Shown here in pieces: positions 26,445-34,841 of a DNA stretch of 50,701 nucleotides. Every line of letters starts with the position of its first letter. The first letter of the stretch is position 1. The notes beneath the pieces were generated by a model that saw only the letters and a list, made by a program, of their open reading frames with translations, was not told where the DNA came from and searched no databases. Where the stretch lies: positions 1 through 50,701 of the forward strand of contig JBBIRO010000019.1 of NCBI GenBank assembly GCA_037441775.1, read 5' to 3'. A program made the position numbers and the translations under genes. Origin of the DNA: CAMTWB01 sp037441775. Its GTDB lineage: Bacteria; Desulfobacterota; Syntrophia; Syntrophales; CAMTWB01.

Positions 26445-27220
26445 TTTTTTTGTTCCTCCCCCAGGTAGGCCCTGATGACCTCCGGGTGGCTTTGGACTTC
26501 ATGGGGCAGGCCTTCGACAATCTTCTCCCCCTGGTTCATGGCAAATACCCGGTCTGAAATGCTCATGATCATATTCATGTCATGTTCAATCAAAAGGATG
26601 GTGACCTTATAGTCCGCTTGGATATCTTTAATCCAGATATTCAGATCTTCTTTTTCTTCAGTATTCATTCCCGCTGACGGCTCATCCAAAAGGAGAACCT
26701 TTGGTTCCAGGGCCAGCGCCCGGCCTAATTCAACCAGCTTTCTTTTGCCATAAGCGAGATTCCCTACAAAGGTATTCCTGGCCGATTGCAGATCCAGAAA
26801 ATCGATGATCCGCTCCACGATCTCCCTGTTTCTTATCTCTTCCTGGGCCGCGCCTGACCTCCTGCCCCACATGGCCGCACCGCTAAAAATACCGGTTCGC
26901 ATATGGATATGCCGTCCCAGCATCAGATTGTCCATGACGGTGGCATTGGTAAAAAGCTCGATATTCTGAAATGTTCGGGCAATCCCCAGCTTGGCTATCC
27001 GGTCGGGGGTCTTGCCGACAAGCTTTACCCCGTCACAGGAAATCGACCCATTGCTGGGTTTGTAGATGCCGCTGATCATGTTGAAGATCGTGGTTTTGCC
27101 TGATCCGTTTGGACCGATGATGGAAAAGATGGTGTTCTTCTCCACGCTGAAGCTGACATTATTGACCGCCTTCAAGCCGCCAAAACTGATGCTGAGATTT
27201 TCAACTCTAAAATGTTCCAT
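26438..27220 (-). CDS. livG: Branched-chain amino acid/carboxylate ABC transporter ATP-binding protein LivG
   Basis: ATPase subunit of 260 residues. Walker A is GPNGSGKTTIFNMISG, followed by the LivG-type segment GIARTFQNIELFTNATVMDN. The ABC signature region is modified to NLAYGKRKLVELGRAL (LSYGxQ type) and Walker B is VLLLDEPSAGMN. The C-terminal MNQGEKIVEGLPHEVQ and VIRAYLGEE are characteristic of LivG. The ATG at 27220 has AGGGGA about ten bases upstream and starts at the conserved MEHFRVENLSISFGG; a longer frame from 27250 would run into the upstream terminator hairpin. It lies just beyond that terminator, which probably lowers its expression relative to the binding protein. Confidence 0.93.
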   Translation of the reverse strand: MEHFRVENLSISFGGLKAVNNVSFSVEKNTIFSIIGPNGSGKTTIFNMISGIYKPSNGSISCDGVKLVGKTPDRIAKLGIARTFQNIELFTNATVMDNLMLGRHIHMRTGIFSGAAMWGRRSGAAQEEIRNREIVERIIDFLDLQSARNTFVGNLAYGKRKLVELGRALALEPKVLLLDEPSAGMNTEEKEDLNIWIKDIQADYKVTILLIEHDMNMIMSISDRVFAMNQGEKIVEGLPHEVQSHPEVIRAYLGEEQKKC

Positions 27221-27248
27221 CGATGGAAATTCCCCTTTTTCTCTTGGC

Positions 27249-27285
27249 AAAAAACGGCGGGACGGGCCCCAAGCCCGTCCCGCCG
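27249..27285 (-). terminator. Strong intrinsic terminator/attenuator between the binding-protein gene and livG
   Basis: A perfect 13-base-pair GC-rich stem (27255-27267 CGGCGGGACGGGC with 27273-27285) has a five-base loop CCCAA. On the minus strand it is followed by TTTTTT (27254-27249). It begins five bases past the stop of the substrate-binding-protein gene. Partial read-through here would explain high binding-protein and low ATPase expression, a common pattern in ABC operons. Confidence 0.9.
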
Positions 27286-27289
27286 AATG

Positions 27290-28486
27290 CTATTTCTTCC
27301 AGGTTGCCAGGTCGTTGGAGGTCCAATCCTGGAGCATGATATAAGTCCCGTTAGGGCCGCATTTCTGGATCTGAATAGAATCAGTTCCCTGATGCTGCCG
27401 TTCCGACCAGTTGACTATGGGCCCGATTGTCTGATAATTATTGATCGAGTTTAGCGCCTTGATCAGGCCTTCTGTGGTCAGATTTCGCCCGGCCCGCTTC
27501 AGGGCCTCAACAATCGGATCTGCAAAAAGAATTCCCGCGTAGTAGAAGACTCCCCAGCGTTCCCCCGGGGCGAGTCTCTTGGCGGCTTCCCGATATTTGA
27601 CCATTAACGGGTGATTTGAGTCAGGCAGCTCGCCAAAGGCTCCGGTGATTACTCCTTCCCATAGACCACCGGTAATGCGGAACATCAGCGGATAGTCGGA
27701 CAGCGTGTTCGAGGACACCCACTGCGGTTTGAAACCGATGGTGGCGCTGGTTCTAAGAGCGATTGCCGCGTGCGATGGACTCAGAAACATAACCACCGCC
27801 TCGGCGCCGGCGTTTTTCAGTCGCAGAATCTGGGAAGCCAGATCCTTTTCCGTCGGCTCTACGGGAATTTCCGCTACCAGGTTCAACTTGTAAGTTGCCA
27901 GGCGGCTTTTTACCCCATGGAGACCGTCCTTGCCGTAAGAATCGTTCTGGTAGAGCATCGCGATTTTTTTCATGTTGAGTTTTTCGACAATATACTTAGT
28001 CAGGATGCTGCCTTCATCTTTATATAAAGGATAGACCGCGAAAAGATAGGGGTTAACCGGAAACACGAATTCATCGTCCGCCGCCGCCGGTCCCACCCAA
28101 ACGATTTTGTTGGCGGCCAGATAGTCCTTCACGGCCATTCCGGTCGCGCTTCCCACGCCCCCCACAAAGGCTAAAACGCCGACCCGCTCTACCAGCTCCT
28201 TGGCAACCGCCACGGTCTGGGCCGGGTTATACATATCGTCCCTGATGAAATACCTTATTTTCCGTCCATGAATTCCGCCCTCTTCATTTACCAGATCGAA
28301 AAGCAGTTTGGTACCCCGGGCAACCGATCCCCAGGGCGCCGCTGGACCGGTTTGGGGTCCCCACTGGCCGATGCGGATCTCATTGTCGTCAAAGCCCTTG
28401 GGGGGTTGAGCGTGCGCTAAAATGGGGATTAACATGAAAGCGACAAGTACCGTAAATACAAATAACGACCTTCTGCTGAATTTCAT
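27290..28486 (-). CDS. Branched-chain amino acid-type ABC transporter substrate-binding protein
   Basis: Periplasmic solute-binding protein of 398 residues (LivJ/LivK-like, type 1 periplasmic fold). A cleavable signal peptide is clear: MKFSRRSLFVFTVLVAFM, then ALPILAHAQ-like cleavage near HAQPPKG. The mature part has EIRIGQWGPQTGPAAPWG, the ligand-binding start of this family, and GRKIRYFIRDDMYNP. The ATG at 28486 has GGAGGG directly upstream and is preferred to the frame start at 28507. Related proteins in anaerobes bind aromatic or branched carboxylates as well as amino acids, so the ligand is open; the neighbouring acyl-CoA synthetase suggests a carboxylate. It is followed by a strong terminator. 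Confidence 0.9.
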   Translation of the reverse strand: MKFSRRSLFVFTVLVAFMLIPILAHAQPPKGFDDNEIRIGQWGPQTGPAAPWGSVARGTKLLFDLVNEEGGIHGRKIRYFIRDDMYNPAQTVAVAKELVERVGVLAFVGGVGSATGMAVKDYLAANKIVWVGPAAADDEFVFPVNPYLFAVYPLYKDEGSILTKYIVEKLNMKKIAMLYQNDSYGKDGLHGVKSRLATYKLNLVAEIPVEPTEKDLASQILRLKNAGAEAVVMFLSPSHAAIALRTSATIGFKPQWVSSNTLSDYPLMFRITGGLWEGVITGAFGELPDSNHPLMVKYREAAKRLAPGERWGVFYYAGILFADPIVEALKRAGRNLTTEGLIKALNSINNYQTIGPIVNWSERQHQGTDSIQIQKCGPNGTYIMLQDWTSNDLATWKK

Positions 28487-28618
28487 TTTTCCCTCCTTTG
28501 ACGTCAAATATCTTTAATGGTTAAGGTTATTTTCGCACTACAGATATTCCCCGCGGCAACGGTTCACACCTCATGCCAACCTTCGCGCCTCCCACCTCCT
28601 TTTTGAGGAATCAACAGG

Positions 28619-29494
28619 CTAAACTTTTTTCACGTAATGCTTGGCAAAAAGTCCGCTGGGACGGATACACAAGACCAGGATAATCACAATGAAAGCAACA
28701 ATCGGTTTCCAGTGCGGATAGATGAAACCGACGAAATTCTCAATCAAGCCCATCAGGGCGCCGCCGATAATCACCCCGGGTATACTCATCAGGCCTCCCA
28801 GCACTGCCCCGGCAAAAGCCCTCATATAGGGCTCCATCATGAAGGTGGGATCAAGCACCGCCCGAGAGGCGAAGAACATTCCGGCAACCGCGCCCAAAAG
28901 CGAGCTCAAACCCCAGGCAAAGGCAAAGACCCGCTCAGTTCTGATTCCCATGATCTTGGCGGCGTGTTTATTTTGCTGGGTCGCCCGCATGGCCACCCCA
29001 AGCTTGGTATATTTGAAAAAAACATAGAGAAAGGACATCAGGATGATTGCAACAATAAATACCGCCAAAGCCCAGTTGTTAAATACTATGCCGGAAATAG
29101 GCTCGTACGTGACCGAAGGATCAAGGGGGATGTTAAAGTACTGCTGTTCTGCCCCCCACTTCCAACTGGCGAGCCCCGCCAATAACATTTCCGCGCCAAG
29201 AGTAATGACAATCATGCCCAGAATGGAGGGATGCTTAGCCGGCCTAAGGAAGAAAAATTCTATCAACACTCCCAGCAGGACGGCAAAAATCATGGTTATA
29301 ATAAAGGCCAACCAGAATGGATAATTATAAGCTGTGAGGATGTGAAAGGCAACGTAGGTCGAGATCATGGCCATTCCTCCCTGGCCAAAATTGATCACTT
29401 CGGATGTTTTGTAGATAATCACCACGGCAATGGCAAACAAACCATAGCAGGCCCCTATCGCCAAACCCTCGACTAAAAGCTGTCCTACTGGCAT
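28619..29494 (-). CDS. livH: Branched-chain amino acid/carboxylate ABC transporter permease LivH
   Basis: Inner-membrane permease of 291 residues with about eight hydrophobic helices. The opening GQLLVEGLAIGACYGLFAIAV and EVINFGQGGMAMISTYVAF are the standard LivH start, and RATQQNKHAAKIMGI is the cytoplasmic loop that contacts the ATPases. The end contains FAGAVLGGLMSIPGVIIGGALMG, matching the family. AAAGGTGG precedes the ATG. It lies 74 bases downstream of livM and about 130 bases upstream of the binding-protein gene. Confidence 0.93.
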   Translation of the reverse strand: MPVGQLLVEGLAIGACYGLFAIAVVIIYKTSEVINFGQGGMAMISTYVAFHILTAYNYPFWLAFIITMIFAVLLGVLIEFFFLRPAKHPSILGMIVITLGAEMLLAGLASWKWGAEQQYFNIPLDPSVTYEPISGIVFNNWALAVFIVAIILMSFLYVFFKYTKLGVAMRATQQNKHAAKIMGIRTERVFAFAWGLSSLLGAVAGMFFASRAVLDPTFMMEPYMRAFAGAVLGGLMSIPGVIIGGALMGLIENFVGFIYPHWKPIVAFIVIILVLCIRPSGLFAKHYVKKV

Positions 29495-29568
29495 TGAAAA
29501 CCACCTTTCTCAAATCTGTTTATTCGGGTCCGCGAGCAGACTAATAAAGTTGTCCTTTTAATTAAACA

Positions 29569-30639
29569 TCAGAAGGGCCAGGTCATCCAGTACTTCTTCA
29601 TCCGTATCCAGGCGCCGAACATCCCCAGGGGCTCAAAAATAATAATGCCGATCATGATCAGGCCGATGGCTATGCTGCTGAAATTCTCCAGGCCAACCAT
29701 GCTGAACCAGTGGGTGGATAAGTAAACCATTACCGGGCCAAAATAAGGCACGTCCGCCACATTTTTGAGCAGGTCGAACTGAAGGTAGGTAATCAGGACC
29801 GCGCCCATCACCGAACCTTGAATAGTTCCCAGCCCCCCTACGACTACCATCACCAAAAAAATGATGGAGAGGAGCATATTAAAGGTAAAGGGATCAAAGA
29901 AACCAGGAATGAACCCGTATAATCCGCCGGCAATGCCGGCAAAAAAAGCGCTGACGGCAAAGGCCATCGTCTTGTAAATGGTGAGATTGACGCCAATTAC
30001 CTCCGCTGCAATATCGCTATCCCTGATCGCAACAAAGGAACGCCCCACCCTGGTTTTCAAAATATTTCTGGCCGCAACCACGAAAAGAACAGTAAAAAAC
30101 AAAATGAGAAAATATTTCTGGGTATCCGATTGCATAATCCAGGATAATCCAAGCTGGGGGATCCCGATGTCCAGCGGCGGGGACTTCATTCCCATCCGGC
30201 CGCCTAAGGCATCAATACCGCCAATGACGTGCATAATGGTCATCCCGAATCCCAAGGATGCTATCGCCAGGTATGGCCCCTCCAGCCGCAGGGCCGGAAG
30301 CCCGAGGAGAAAGCCAAAAAAAGCCGCAACAAAGGCGGCAATCAGAATAGCCAGTAAGAAGGGCACATGAAAGGACGTCATCAGTACCGTGGTCCCGTAA
30401 GCCCCGATGGCAAAAAAACCGGCGTGCCCCAGCGATATCTGACCGGTGGAGCCGACGAGAATGTTCAATCCAACGGCCAGGATCACGTGCACCATGATAA
30501 TGTTTAAGAGATAAATGTGATAATTCGACACAAAAAACGGAAATACCAAGAGGAAAAGAAGGAGAACTACTGTCCAGAAGAGAACCACATTGCTTTTAAA
30601 GAGCGCGATATCCTCGTAGTAATCGCGTTTCATATCCAT
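29569..30639 (-). CDS. livM: Branched-chain amino acid/carboxylate ABC transporter permease LivM
   Basis: Second inner-membrane permease, 356 residues, about ten helices. Characteristic segments are VGLNILVGSTGQISLGHAGFFAIGAY, LPALRLEGPYLAIASLGFG, FVAIRDSDIAAEVIGVNLT (the loop that contacts the ATPase) and VVVGGLGTIQGSVMGAVLI. GAGGTG precedes the ATG at 30639. It is the first gene of the minus-strand block that continues to the enoyl-CoA hydratase at 21104. The order M-H-binding protein-G-F is less usual than binding protein first. Confidence 0.93.
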   Translation of the reverse strand: MDMKRDYYEDIALFKSNVVLFWTVVLLLFLLVFPFFVSNYHIYLLNIIMVHVILAVGLNILVGSTGQISLGHAGFFAIGAYGTTVLMTSFHVPFLLAILIAAFVAAFFGFLLGLPALRLEGPYLAIASLGFGMTIMHVIGGIDALGGRMGMKSPPLDIGIPQLGLSWIMQSDTQKYFLILFFTVLFVVAARNILKTRVGRSFVAIRDSDIAAEVIGVNLTIYKTMAFAVSAFFAGIAGGLYGFIPGFFDPFTFNMLLSIIFLVMVVVGGLGTIQGSVMGAVLITYLQFDLLKNVADVPYFGPVMVYLSTHWFSMVGLENFSSIAIGLIMIGIIIFEPLGMFGAWIRMKKYWMTWPF

Positions 30640-30793
30640 GGCGACACCTCGGTACTTTTTGGTATTTTACCGCCGGCGATGGTTCAGCCTGGCTGCATAT
30701 ATCACGCATTATTCTATGTAGCGCGTCCCTACCAGAGAGGCCGCGATACTGTCAAGCAAAATTATGTTATAACCAAGTAATCATAGTGATATT

Positions 30794-30823
30794 AGCATAT
30801 TAGAATTTTTTGCCCCCGTCAAT
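30794..30823 (-). promoter_or_regulatory. Possible promoter of the liv block
   Basis: Minus-strand TTGACG (30823-30818) and TATGCT (30799-30794) are separated by 18 bases and would start transcription about 150 bases upstream of livM. The rest of the 30640-31034 divergent gap is AT-rich and contains no gene; the plus-strand acyl-CoA dehydrogenase has GGAGGGGG before its ATG, but no clear promoter was found for it. Confidence 0.4.
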
Positions 30824-31034
30824 CAAGCCCAATGGTTTGCAAACGCAGCCGGTAACCGGAAATTATTAGCTGCTTTACTTAAAAAAAACTTTAATGTATG
30901 ACTAAGACGCTCCTCAAACAAGCATTTGATTCACCGGGGCTCAAACTGAAACATTATCGTCCAAAAAACATCACTGCCTGCTGATCTTAAAAAATTATGA
31001 CATTAAATGGATTATCACTGGAGGGGGTAGTCGC

Positions 31035-32225
31035 ATGTCGCTCAATTTCGAGTTTTCACCGGAACAGAAGATGCTGGAGGAAAACGTCTGGCGGTGGGCA
31101 AGCACATGGCTGGAGCCTCAGATGGAAGAGCTCTACGAAAAGGACGAAATGCCTCCCGGATTATTTTTAGAGCTGGGAAGGCTGGGGGTAAACGGCATCG
31201 TTTTTGACGAACGTTACGGTGGCGCCGGCCTGGGGTACGTCGAGACTCTTCTTACGTACGAAACAATTGCGCGGGTGAGCAACGCGCTTGCCATGTCCAT
31301 AGGCGCCAGTCAGACCCTTTGTTTCGATAATTTTTGCCGGGCAGCCACGGAGGAGCAGAAGATGGAAATCATCCCCAGAGCCTGCCGGGGTGACCTTATC
31401 GGTTGTTTGGGCATCACGGAACCAAACGCCGGCAGCGACGCAATGGCCATGTCCACCCGAGCCGTCAAGCAGGGCAACAGGTATGTCATCAATGGTTCGA
31501 AAACATTTATAACCAACGCTCCCGTTGCCGACTTCATGATCTTTTACGCCAAGACAGCGCCGGAGCGCGGCCCCCACGGCATTTCGACTTTTTTCTTCAA
31601 AACCGGCGAGGTTCAGGGCTTTTCCGTCGCTAAAATCAGTAAATGGGGAATGCGCTCCTCTCCAACAGGAATTATTTCCTTCGAGAATATGGAACTACCG
31701 GAAGAAAACCTGATTGGTGGCTTGAACAGGGGTGTATCGGTATTGACCAGCGGCCTATGCACCGAAAGGATTACCTTAAGTGGCTGCAGCCTTGGGTCGC
31801 AGCGGGCATGCCTGGAGCTTAGCCTCAAATACGCCCGGGATAGGATTCAGTTCGGCAAGCCCATCGCTTCATTTCAATTTATTCAGGGGAAGCTTGCTGA
31901 TATGTATACCGGTTACATGTCCTCCAAGTGGATGACCTATAGTGCCGCCGCCTACTGCGATTCACTGGAAGATAAAATGGGCGGCAAGGGAACCGATCTC
32001 GACCGTATGGCCGCCGCCGCGCTCTTACACTGCAGCACAATGGGCACTAAGATCGCCACCGACGCGGTTCAGATTCACGGCGGATACGGATACTGCAAAG
32101 AATACGCGGTCTCGCGCCATTATCTTGACCAGAAGCTCTGGGACGTGGGGGCGGGCACAGCCGAAATCAGGAGAATGATCATTGCAAGGGAGCTATTGCG
32201 TGATGACTTCAGAAGCGGAAGGTAG
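31035..32225 (+). CDS. Acyl-CoA dehydrogenase with isovaleryl-CoA-dehydrogenase-type catalytic Glu position
   Basis: FAD-dependent acyl-CoA dehydrogenase of 396 residues, which oxidises an acyl-CoA to the 2,3-enoyl-CoA and passes electrons to an electron-transfer flavoprotein. The family motifs are CLGITEPNAGSDAMAM, NGSKTFITNAPVADFMI and VQIHGGYGY. The position that holds the catalytic Glu in short- and medium-chain enzymes (YEGTS) is Ala373 here, in GAGTAEIRR. Instead Glu244 in LCTERITLSG matches the alternative catalytic Glu of isovaleryl-CoA and long-chain enzymes. This points to a branched- or long-chain substrate. A strong GGAGGGGG precedes the ATG. It is divergent from the liv block and its end overlaps the LysM gene by 23 bases. 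Confidence 0.9.
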   Translation: MSLNFEFSPEQKMLEENVWRWASTWLEPQMEELYEKDEMPPGLFLELGRLGVNGIVFDERYGGAGLGYVETLLTYETIARVSNALAMSIGASQTLCFDNFCRAATEEQKMEIIPRACRGDLIGCLGITEPNAGSDAMAMSTRAVKQGNRYVINGSKTFITNAPVADFMIFYAKTAPERGPHGISTFFFKTGEVQGFSVAKISKWGMRSSPTGIISFENMELPEENLIGGLNRGVSVLTSGLCTERITLSGCSLGSQRACLELSLKYARDRIQFGKPIASFQFIQGKLADMYTGYMSSKWMTYSAAAYCDSLEDKMGGKGTDLDRMAAAALLHCSTMGTKIATDAVQIHGGYGYCKEYAVSRHYLDQKLWDVGAGTAEIRRMIIARELLRDDFRSGR

Positions 32226-33867
32226 GCCGCTGAAACTAATTTTCCGCCGCTTGGCCTGGGCTGCCGCGATACTTTTTTTGTGTCCTGCCCTTTTATTCTG
32301 CCCGGCATCGGCTCGGGACAAAACGGCCCATATTACTTTACAGAAGGTACAACCTCAGGAGGAAATTTTCTCTTATCAGGTAAAGCCTGGCGACAGGCTG
32401 CTTGCAATAATCAAAAAAAAGCTCGGTCATATCCCCCGGGACATGCGGGTGATTAAGGAAATGAACCCTCATATCCTAGACATCAACCGCATTTACCCAG
32501 GTCAAACCATTGCCCTGCCGCAAGCTTCCCCCGAAAAAAACGAAATAAAGGATGAAAACACCTATTATGTAGTGGCTAGGGGTGATTCTCTAAGTTCTAT
32601 CTTAAAACGAAAGCTTAATCTCACCGGAGCCGATCTTAAACGCGCCTTGAGGCTGACTAAAGAAATCAACCCCGCGCTTAAGGACACAAACAAGATCTAT
32701 CCCGGGCAAAAAATTTTGCTTCCTGTTGCCAAAGCCGCCCCTCCCGTCTTAGTTGCAGAGCCCTGTTCGAAAGGAATCTGCGAAGCGCAAGAACCGGCGA
32801 CCGTTGGGTTGCAGCAACCGCAGACCATCGAAATTCTTGAGACAATTTTGGAAAGGATGAACGCAAAACTCATCAATGTTGGCAGTTATCACCTCCCGCT
32901 TGCCGGGATTGCCAATTTTGCAATCGACAACAGTATCATTCCCCAAATCGAATTTGCCGACGGCACGGTTACGTTTCTAGATTTTAACCGTCGGATCCCG
33001 GAAGATATCAAGGAAAGCATAGCACGGAACTGGCCGTCCATTACTGTTGTGCATCTGGACTACGCACTGACAATTACCCAGATTCTGGAAAAAATATTTT
33101 CTACGAAGAGGTCCTATCAATTACAAAAGCTGGAACAGCCGCTGATGATCGGCAGCCCCGCCCAAGTTGATATCCAAGCCGACCTGCTTATCGGCTGGCC
33201 CGGGGCCGACGAAGCGTCTGCCGGCCGCCAGGCAATTATCTTCGTGAAGGATCCCTCACATCTGCTGCCGCGCGCTATCCGCTTATTTGCGGAAAAGACA
33301 GGTCTGATTGTAACTGAGGTACTCTCCGGCCGGGTAACGCCTAGAGATAAGCCGCTTAGCGGCGACATTGCGCCAGTTCCAGCAATTACCGGCAACTCCA
33401 CAATCGAATTAATACGCGACTTTCTCGCGATTGCCGGGTTGAGGGCCACTGAGGCCGCGGAAGTCAGCCTCTTCGAACCGGTCAAAGAAGGTTTTAAACT
33501 TTCCTTTACTGCCGATTTGCTGGTCACTGTCCAGGGCCGACCGGTTATTTTCCACGGCCGCCCCCTTCCCCCGCCGTTTATCTCGCGCTTGGGCGAAATG
33601 GGGTATCAAGTGGTCATTATTGGCGCCCAGGAGACGAGGTCGGACGCGCTGCAGAAAAGCTTTACCGCTCTGCAATTGCCATTCAGTTCGGCAATGTTCA
33701 GCTTTTCCCTGCCGGGCAAACCGGAAGGACAGATCAACAGGGTAAACTTCCCCGCACTCAAAGTCACGTTGGGAAGAAAAGAGAACTTCCTAATTGGTTT
33801 CGATCTCGATCTCTATCTGCATGCCTATCTGGCCAACCACTGGCGGCTCAAACTGCTTAGGTACTGA
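32203..33867 (+). CDS. Exported protein with two LysM domains
   Basis: Probable envelope protein of 554 residues. An N-terminal hydrophobic signal segment (LAWAAAILFLCPALLFCPASA) is followed by two LysM peptidoglycan/glycan-binding domains, at about residues 45-95 (YQVKPGDRLLAII to IYPGQTIALP) and 110-165 (YYVVARGDSLSSIL to IYPGQKILLP). The remaining about 380 residues are not recognised; they are predicted soluble and contain no obvious catalytic motif. The start is uncertain: ATG 32203, or an adjacent in-frame GTG at 32200, both served by AGGGAG at 32187-32193. The gene overlaps the acyl-CoA dehydrogenase end by 23 bases, so they are co-expressed although no functional link is evident. Confidence 0.78.
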   Translation: MTSEAEGRPLKLIFRRLAWAAAILFLCPALLFCPASARDKTAHITLQKVQPQEEIFSYQVKPGDRLLAIIKKKLGHIPRDMRVIKEMNPHILDINRIYPGQTIALPQASPEKNEIKDENTYYVVARGDSLSSILKRKLNLTGADLKRALRLTKEINPALKDTNKIYPGQKILLPVAKAAPPVLVAEPCSKGICEAQEPATVGLQQPQTIEILETILERMNAKLINVGSYHLPLAGIANFAIDNSIIPQIEFADGTVTFLDFNRRIPEDIKESIARNWPSITVVHLDYALTITQILEKIFSTKRSYQLQKLEQPLMIGSPAQVDIQADLLIGWPGADEASAGRQAIIFVKDPSHLLPRAIRLFAEKTGLIVTEVLSGRVTPRDKPLSGDIAPVPAITGNSTIELIRDFLAIAGLRATEAAEVSLFEPVKEGFKLSFTADLLVTVQGRPVIFHGRPLPPPFISRLGEMGYQVVIIGAQETRSDALQKSFTALQLPFSSAMFSFSLPGKPEGQINRVNFPALKVTLGRKENFLIGFDLDLYLHAYLANHWRLKLLRY

Positions 33868-33969
33868 AATTAGAAGCGCTTACCGTATCTTTTATTAATA
33901 GATGATTTAATCTGCCAATGGGTCTTGGGATATTGCGCATATCAGTCAACAGCAAAGGAGGGTCTCAGC

Positions 33970-34833
33970 ATGAATTTCGGCGCCATGTTTCATAACACCG
34001 ACCAAAGGTTTTCTCGAAGGATGGCATTAAAGTTTTTGGGGTGGCTGACCGTCGCCGCTGGCCTGATAAAAATACCCGGGATGGCCTTGGCTCAGGAAAA
34101 ATTGGAAATAATTTCCGACTTTGTTCGCTTTCCGGGCCGTAGTGTCACGCTGGGTGGCTACTTTTCCAGGCCGGCCGGAAGGGGACCATTTCCGGGGGTA
34201 ATCGTTATCCACGAAAACAGGGGAATCACCGAGTACATTAAAGATGTGACCAGAAAACTTGCAGCCGCGGGATATGCCAGCCTTTCCGTTAATCTGGTGT
34301 CCCGTAGCCTAGGGCCGGATTATCCAGGCGGCTCCGATGAAGCGCTCGCTGCCCTGGGAAAATTATCGGACGAGGAGGCTATGGCTGACCTGGATGCCGG
34401 GGTGGAATATCTCAAGGCACAGCCCGTCGTATTTACAAATTCCCTGGGCTGCATGGGGTTTTGCATGGGTGGCAGGTATTCGCTGCTCTTTGGCGCCCAC
34501 AACAAGAATATCAAGGCAACAGTGGTTTTTTATGGCCGCACAATCAACAAAATAACCCCCCTTCAGCCGAAAACACCGCTTGATGTGGCGCCGGACATTA
34601 GCTCGCCGCTTTTGGGGCTTTTCGGTGACGCGGATGCCGGCATTCCGGTTGAGGACGTAAAGAAGCTTGAAGAGGTGCTGACGAAGAACAACAAGACCTT
34701 TGATATCAAGATCTATCCTGGGGCGAAACACGCTTTTCATCGCGAAGGACCGAACTATCACGCCGAGGCGGCCAGGGATGCCTGGGGACGGACCATCTTC
34801 TGGTTCGCCAAATACCTCAAGACGATTCCATAA
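33970..34833 (+). CDS. Tat-exported dienelactone hydrolase family protein
   Basis: Alpha/beta hydrolase of 287 residues. The N-terminus RFSRRMALKFLGWLTVAAG, followed by a cleavage-like ALAQE, resembles a twin-arginine signal, so export is likely. The nucleophile is the cysteine of GFCMGG, the acid is in LFGDADAGIP and the base is in GAKHAFHREG, giving the Cys-Asp-His triad of the dienelactone hydrolase (DLH) family. The physiological substrate is unknown; many family members are not lactonases. AAAGGAGGG lies just before the ATG at 33970, which is preferred to the earlier frame start at 33925. The radical-SAM gene begins nine bases downstream. Confidence 0.85.
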   Translation: MNFGAMFHNTDQRFSRRMALKFLGWLTVAAGLIKIPGMALAQEKLEIISDFVRFPGRSVTLGGYFSRPAGRGPFPGVIVIHENRGITEYIKDVTRKLAAAGYASLSVNLVSRSLGPDYPGGSDEALAALGKLSDEEAMADLDAGVEYLKAQPVVFTNSLGCMGFCMGGRYSLLFGAHNKNIKATVVFYGRTINKITPLQPKTPLDVAPDISSPLLGLFGDADAGIPVEDVKKLEEVLTKNNKTFDIKIYPGAKHAFHREGPNYHAEAARDAWGRTIFWFAKYLKTIP

Positions 34834-34841
34834 GGGTGGCC

